Part shown: positions 61,290-64,000 of the stretch, in pieces
Position numbering within the stretch: position 1 is the first letter of the stretch
Layout: each line of letters starts with the position of its first letter
Source: Pseudonocardia sediminis
GTDB lineage: Bacteria; Actinomycetota; Actinomycetes; Mycobacteriales; Pseudonocardiaceae
Length of the DNA stretch: 64,000 nucleotides
Assembly (NCBI RefSeq): GCF_004217185.1
Contig: NZ_SHKL01000001.1
Coordinates: 5,392,001 to 5,456,000, forward strand
Direction of reading: 5' to 3'
Notes under the pieces: model-generated
The model's database searches: none
Told to the model about the DNA's origin: nothing
Seen by the model: only the letters and a program-made list of their open reading frames with translations
Position numbers and translations under genes: made by a program

Positions 61290-62677
61290 TGCTGCATCAG
61301 CTGGCGGCCGGCCTCGGTGATCGAGCCGGACAGCGACGGGTACACCGAGAACGTGTGCGCCAGGTCGTCCACCCCGAGACCGTTCTGCACGGCCATCGCG
61401 ATCGGCAGGATCAGCTCGCTGGCCACCGGGGCCACCACGACGCCACCGATCACCACGCCGGACGCCGGACGGCAGAACAGCTTCACGAACCCGCGTCGCA
61501 GCCCGCGCATCTTGGCCCGCGGGTTCGTCGAGAGCGGCAGCATGACCGTGCGCGCGGGCGTCTCCCCGGCGTCGATCGCGCGCTGGCTGATCCCGACGGT
61601 GGCGATCTCCGGGCGGGTGAACACGTTGCCCGCCACCGTGCGCAGCCGGATCGGCGCCACGCCCTCGCCGAGGGCGTGCCACATCGCGATCCGGCCCTGC
61701 ATGGCCGCGACCGAGGCGAGCATCAGCACTCCGGTGCAGTCCCCGGCCGCGTAGATGCCCGGCTCGGAGGTGCGCGAGACGCGGTCGACCGGGATGAACC
61801 CGCCCGGGCCGAGCTCGATGCCGACCTTGTCCAGGCCGAGGTCACCGGTGTTGGGGACCGACCCGACCGTCATCAGGGCGTGCGAGCCGGTGACCGTGCG
61901 CCCGTCGGACAGCGTCACCGTGACGCCGCCGCCGGTGTTCACCACCGACTCGGCCCGCGCGTTGGGCAGGATCTCGACCCCGCGCTCGGCGAAGACCTCC
62001 TCCAGCACCACGGCCGCGTCCTGGTCCTCGCCGGGCAGTACCCGGTCCCGGGACGACACCAGCGTCACCCGGCAGCCGAGCTCGACGTAGGCGGAGCAGA
62101 ACTCGGCACCGGTCACGCCGGAGCCGACGACGATCAGGTGCTCGGGCAGCTCGGTCAGGTCGTAGAGCTGGCGCCAGTCCAGGACCCGGTCGCCGTCCGG
62201 GCGGGCGGAGTCGAGCACCCGCGGCGTCGCACCGGTCGCGATCAGCACGTTGTCGGCGACGAGTTCCTCCACCGTGCCGTCGGTGTGGGTCGCGGTGACG
62301 CCGTACCCGCTGCGGCCACCCGACGGTCCGCTGAACTGGGCGGTCCCGGGGATGATCCGGACGCCCTCGTGCTCGACCCGCGTCCGCACGTCCGACGACT
62401 GCGCCAGAGCCAGGGACTTCACCCGCTGGTTCACGGCGGGCAGGTCGACGCGCGCCCCGCCCCGGTCGACCAGCACCCCGAGGTCCTCGGCGCGGTGCAG
62501 GTCCACCCGGACCGCGGCGGAGGAGATGAAGGTCTTCGACGGCACGCAGTCGTCCAGCACGCAGGCGCCGCCCATCCCGTCGCGTTCGACGACGGTGACC
62601 TCACTGCCGTGCTGCGCTGCGACGAGTGCGGCCTCGTACCCGGCCGGACCGCCGCCCATGATCACGATGCGGGTCAC
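61274..62677 (-). CDS. lpdA: NAD(P)H-quinone/flavoprotein disulfide reductase LpdA
   Basis: 467-residue FAD protein of the pyridine nucleotide-disulfide family. Motifs: FAD loop VIMGGGPAGYEAAL, redox-type CVLDDCVPSK, NAD loop VVGSGVTGAEFCS. The C-terminal SVYPSLSGSITEAGRQ lacks the catalytic His of lipoamide dehydrogenase (Tyr instead), as does M. tuberculosis Rv3303c, a quinone reductase. Unlike that protein as I recall it, both redox cysteines are kept here. GTG at 62677. The stop lies in a tandem repeat. Confidence 0.93.
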   Translation of the reverse strand: MTRIVIMGGGPAGYEAALVAAQHGSEVTVVERDGMGGACVLDDCVPSKTFISSAAVRVDLHRAEDLGVLVDRGGARVDLPAVNQRVKSLALAQSSDVRTRVEHEGVRIIPGTAQFSGPSGGRSGYGVTATHTDGTVEELVADNVLIATGATPRVLDSARPDGDRVLDWRQLYDLTELPEHLIVVGSGVTGAEFCSAYVELGCRVTLVSSRDRVLPGEDQDAAVVLEEVFAERGVEILPNARAESVVNTGGGVTVTLSDGRTVTGSHALMTVGSVPNTGDLGLDKVGIELGPGGFIPVDRVSRTSEPGIYAAGDCTGVLMLASVAAMQGRIAMWHALGEGVAPIRLRTVAGNVFTRPEIATVGISQRAIDAGETPARTVMLPLSTNPRAKMRGLRRGFVKLFCRPASGVVIGGVVVAPVASELILPIAMAVQNGLGVDDLAHTFSVYPSLSGSITEAGRQLMQHSDLE

Positions 62678-62828
62678 GCGAGGGTCTCCTCAGAAGTCGG
62701 TGGTGGGAGGTCCGGCAAGGGGCCGTTCGCCGCCGGACCCGACCCGCTAACCGTACGCGTGTCCCGGTTGACCGGCGCGGATGAGGCGGGGCACCCGCCC
62801 GGACCGGGGAGCGACTACGCTCACGACC

Positions 62829-63278
62829 GTGCCTCTGTATGCCGCCTACGGGTCGAACATGGATCCGGCGCAGATGAAGGAGCGTGCCCCGCACTCTCCG
62901 ATGGCCGGGACCGGTTGGCTCCAGGGCTGGCGGCTCACCTTCGGCGGTGAGGACTACACGTGGGAGGGCGCGCTCTCCACGGTCGTCGAGGAGTCGGGCT
63001 CGCAGGTCTTCGTCGTGCTCTACGACGTCCCGGAGCCCGACGAGGCCCAGCTGGACCGCTGGGAGGGCGGCGAGCTCGGCCTGCACAAGAAGCTGCGGCT
63101 GCGCGTCGCGACGCTGGACGGCAGCGCGCTGGCCTGGATCTACGTGCTCAACGCCTACGAGGGCGGCGAGCCGTCGGCGCGCTACCTCGGGGTGATCGCC
63201 GATGCGGCCGAGGCCGCGGGCGCCCCCGACGACTACGTCAACGAGCTGCGCAGCCGTCCCAGCCGCAAGTCGCGCTGA
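62829..63278 (+). CDS. Gamma-glutamylcyclotransferase-like protein
   Basis: 149 residues with the GGCT fold: YAAYGSNMDPAQMKER at the start binds the gamma-glutamyl group, and YDVPEPDEAQLDRWEGGELG contains the catalytic-type Glu. GWRLTFGGEDY and WIYVLNAYEGGEPSARYLGV are typical. It may cleave gamma-glutamyl amines. GTG at 62829. Orthologue of Rv3304 by position, divergent from lpdA. Confidence 0.88.
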   Translation: MPLYAAYGSNMDPAQMKERAPHSPMAGTGWLQGWRLTFGGEDYTWEGALSTVVEESGSQVFVVLYDVPEPDEAQLDRWEGGELGLHKKLRLRVATLDGSALAWIYVLNAYEGGEPSARYLGVIADAAEAAGAPDDYVNELRSRPSRKSR

Positions 63279-63304
63279 CCCCCGCGCACCCGCGCACCGA
63301 CGAG

Positions 63305-63342
63305 AACGGCCGGCCACCCCGGGAACGGGATGGCCGGCCGTT
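63305..63342. terminator. 12-bp bidirectional hairpin
   Basis: AACGGCCGGCCA (63305-63316) pairs perfectly with TGGCCGGCCGTT (63331-63342), loop 14 nt, with further imperfect pairing outside. It separates convergent genes. Confidence 0.75.
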
Positions 63343-63355
63343 GTCGTGAGTGGGG

Positions 63356-64000
63356 TCAGCCCGCGTCGAGAGCACCCAGCGCGGTCTGCACGAGCGTGCG
63401 GACGCCGAACGGGATCGCGCGCTCGTCGAGGTCGAACGTCGACTGGTGCAGGTCGCGCTTCGGGCCCTCGCCCGGCCAGACGCCGAGACGGGCCATCGCA
63501 CCCGGCGCGTGCTCCAGGTACCAGGCGAAGTCCTCGCCACCGCTGGACTGCTCGGTGTCGGCGGCCGCGTCCTCGCCGCCGATCAGCACCGCCGCGTCGC
63601 GCAGAAGCGCGCTGGACTCGGCGTCGTTGACCACCGGCGGGACGCCGCGGATGTGGTCGAGCACGTAACCGACGCCGGTCGGGGCCAGCACCGAGGCCAC
63701 CAGCGAGCGGACGGTCTCCTCGAGGCCGAGCCACGTCGCGTGGTCGGCGGTGCGCAGCGTGCCGCGCACCAGGCCGCTCTGCGGGATCGCGTTGGCCGCC
63801 TCGCCGGCGTGCACCGCGCCCCACGTCATGACCGTGCCGGAGCGCGGGTCCACGTGCCGGGTGAGCAGCAGCGGGACCTGGGTGACCAGCAGCCCGAGGG
63901 CCTCGACGAGGTCCGCGGTCAGGTGCGGGCGGGAGGTGTGGCCGCCCGGCGAGGTGAGCCGGATCTCCAGCAGGTCGCACGCCGAGGTGATCGGGCCGAC
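63356..64000 (-). CDS. M20-family amidohydrolase, C-terminal part (AmiA/AmiB-like)
   Basis: The gene runs off the right edge; about 215 C-terminal codons are present. Visible: LTSPGGHTSRPHLTADLVEA and VMTWGAVHAGEAANAIPQSG from the dimerisation (lid) domain and SSGGEDFAWYLEHAPGAMAR, whose Glu-Asp-Phe is the conserved M20 site. It hydrolyses an amide of an amino acid. Position next to lpdA equals mycobacterial amiA1/amiB1. It meets the gamma-glutamylcyclotransferase gene head to tail through the terminator. Confidence 0.9.
   Translation of the reverse strand, partial: VGPITSACDLLEIRLTSPGGHTSRPHLTADLVEALGLLVTQVPLLLTRHVDPRSGTVMTWGAVHAGEAANAIPQSGLVRGTLRTADHATWLGLEETVRSLVASVLAPTGVGYVLDHIRGVPPVVNDAESSALLRDAAVLIGGEDAAADTEQSSGGEDFAWYLEHAPGAMARLGVWPGEGPKRDLHQSTFDLDERAIPFGVRTLVQTALGALDAG

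Overview
The window comes from a very GC-rich actinobacterium with frequent GTG starts and 4-base GTGA/ATGA gene overlaps. Coenzyme F420 genes, WhiB2, AccA3/AccD5/AccE5, mannose-activation genes and EspG/PPE-like proteins point to Mycobacteriales/Pseudonocardiales. A Pseudonocardia-like genome is my best guess, by inference from gene content only. From memory of the M. tuberculosis map (not searched here), the backbone follows Rv3248c to Rv3305c: ahcY, manA, SIS protein, manB, DUF3499, zincin-like, whiB2, fbiA-fbiB, GDP-mannose pyrophosphorylase, wbbL, LCP, TIGR03089, fadE25, purE-purK, GtrA, PH protein, birA, accD5-accE5, maf, sseA, sufE, accA3, lpdA and an M20 amidohydrolase. No rRNA, tRNA, insertion sequence or CRISPR array was found.

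Layout. 1-10.6 kb: a NarL-type regulator with the start of its probable membrane kinase; ahcY behind an S-adenosylhomocysteine riboswitch; a MutL/GlmL-like actin-fold ATPase; a fatty acyl-CoA ligase; two tandem APC permeases; alanine dehydrogenase divergent from an AldR-like regulator. 11-18 kb: a CDF transporter and the mannose-activation block (manA, SIS, Trm112-like, manB, DUF3499) ending at whiB2. 18-25 kb: M50 protease, F420 genes with a Nudix gene, AlkA-like glycosylase, nucleotidyltransferase and rhamnosyltransferase WbbL, i.e. precursors and linker for mycolyl-arabinogalactan-type envelope. 25-33.7 kb: LCP ligase, TIGR03089, ilvA, an orphan TIGR04042 gene, FadE25-like dehydrogenase divergent from a TetR regulator, a 347-bp structured non-coding stretch, purE-purK.

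33.7-42 kb: GtrA, then an accessory insert (two-component system, hisN, MaoC protein, a lower-GC DUF3558 lipoprotein pair, an alpha/beta hydrolase remnant, methyltransferase, TetR, HMG-CoA-lyase-like) inside otherwise conserved order. 42-56 kb: PH protein, birA and the acyl-CoA carboxylase subunits accD5-accE5 and accA3, with BirA as the ligase expected to biotinylate AccA3. Inserted between them are a DesK/NarL two-component system and a three-gene module: a membrane protein with a Gly6-Cys tail, a DUF692/MNIO-type enzyme and its small partner. 56-64 kb: GNAT, a membrane-anchored thermonuclease-excalibur protein, a catalytically degenerate exonuclease-like protein, an orphan WXG-like/PPE-like/EspG operon, LpdA, a gamma-glutamylcyclotransferase-like protein and a partial M20 amidohydrolase.

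Most interesting: the candidate RiPP-like MNIO/Gly-Cys module (51.6-53.9 kb) with a 16-bp hairpin between candidate substrate and enzyme; the ahcY riboswitch; the structured region at 31.5-31.8 kb including a perfect three-way junction; and tandem repeats lying across the stop codons of hisN, maf and lpdA.
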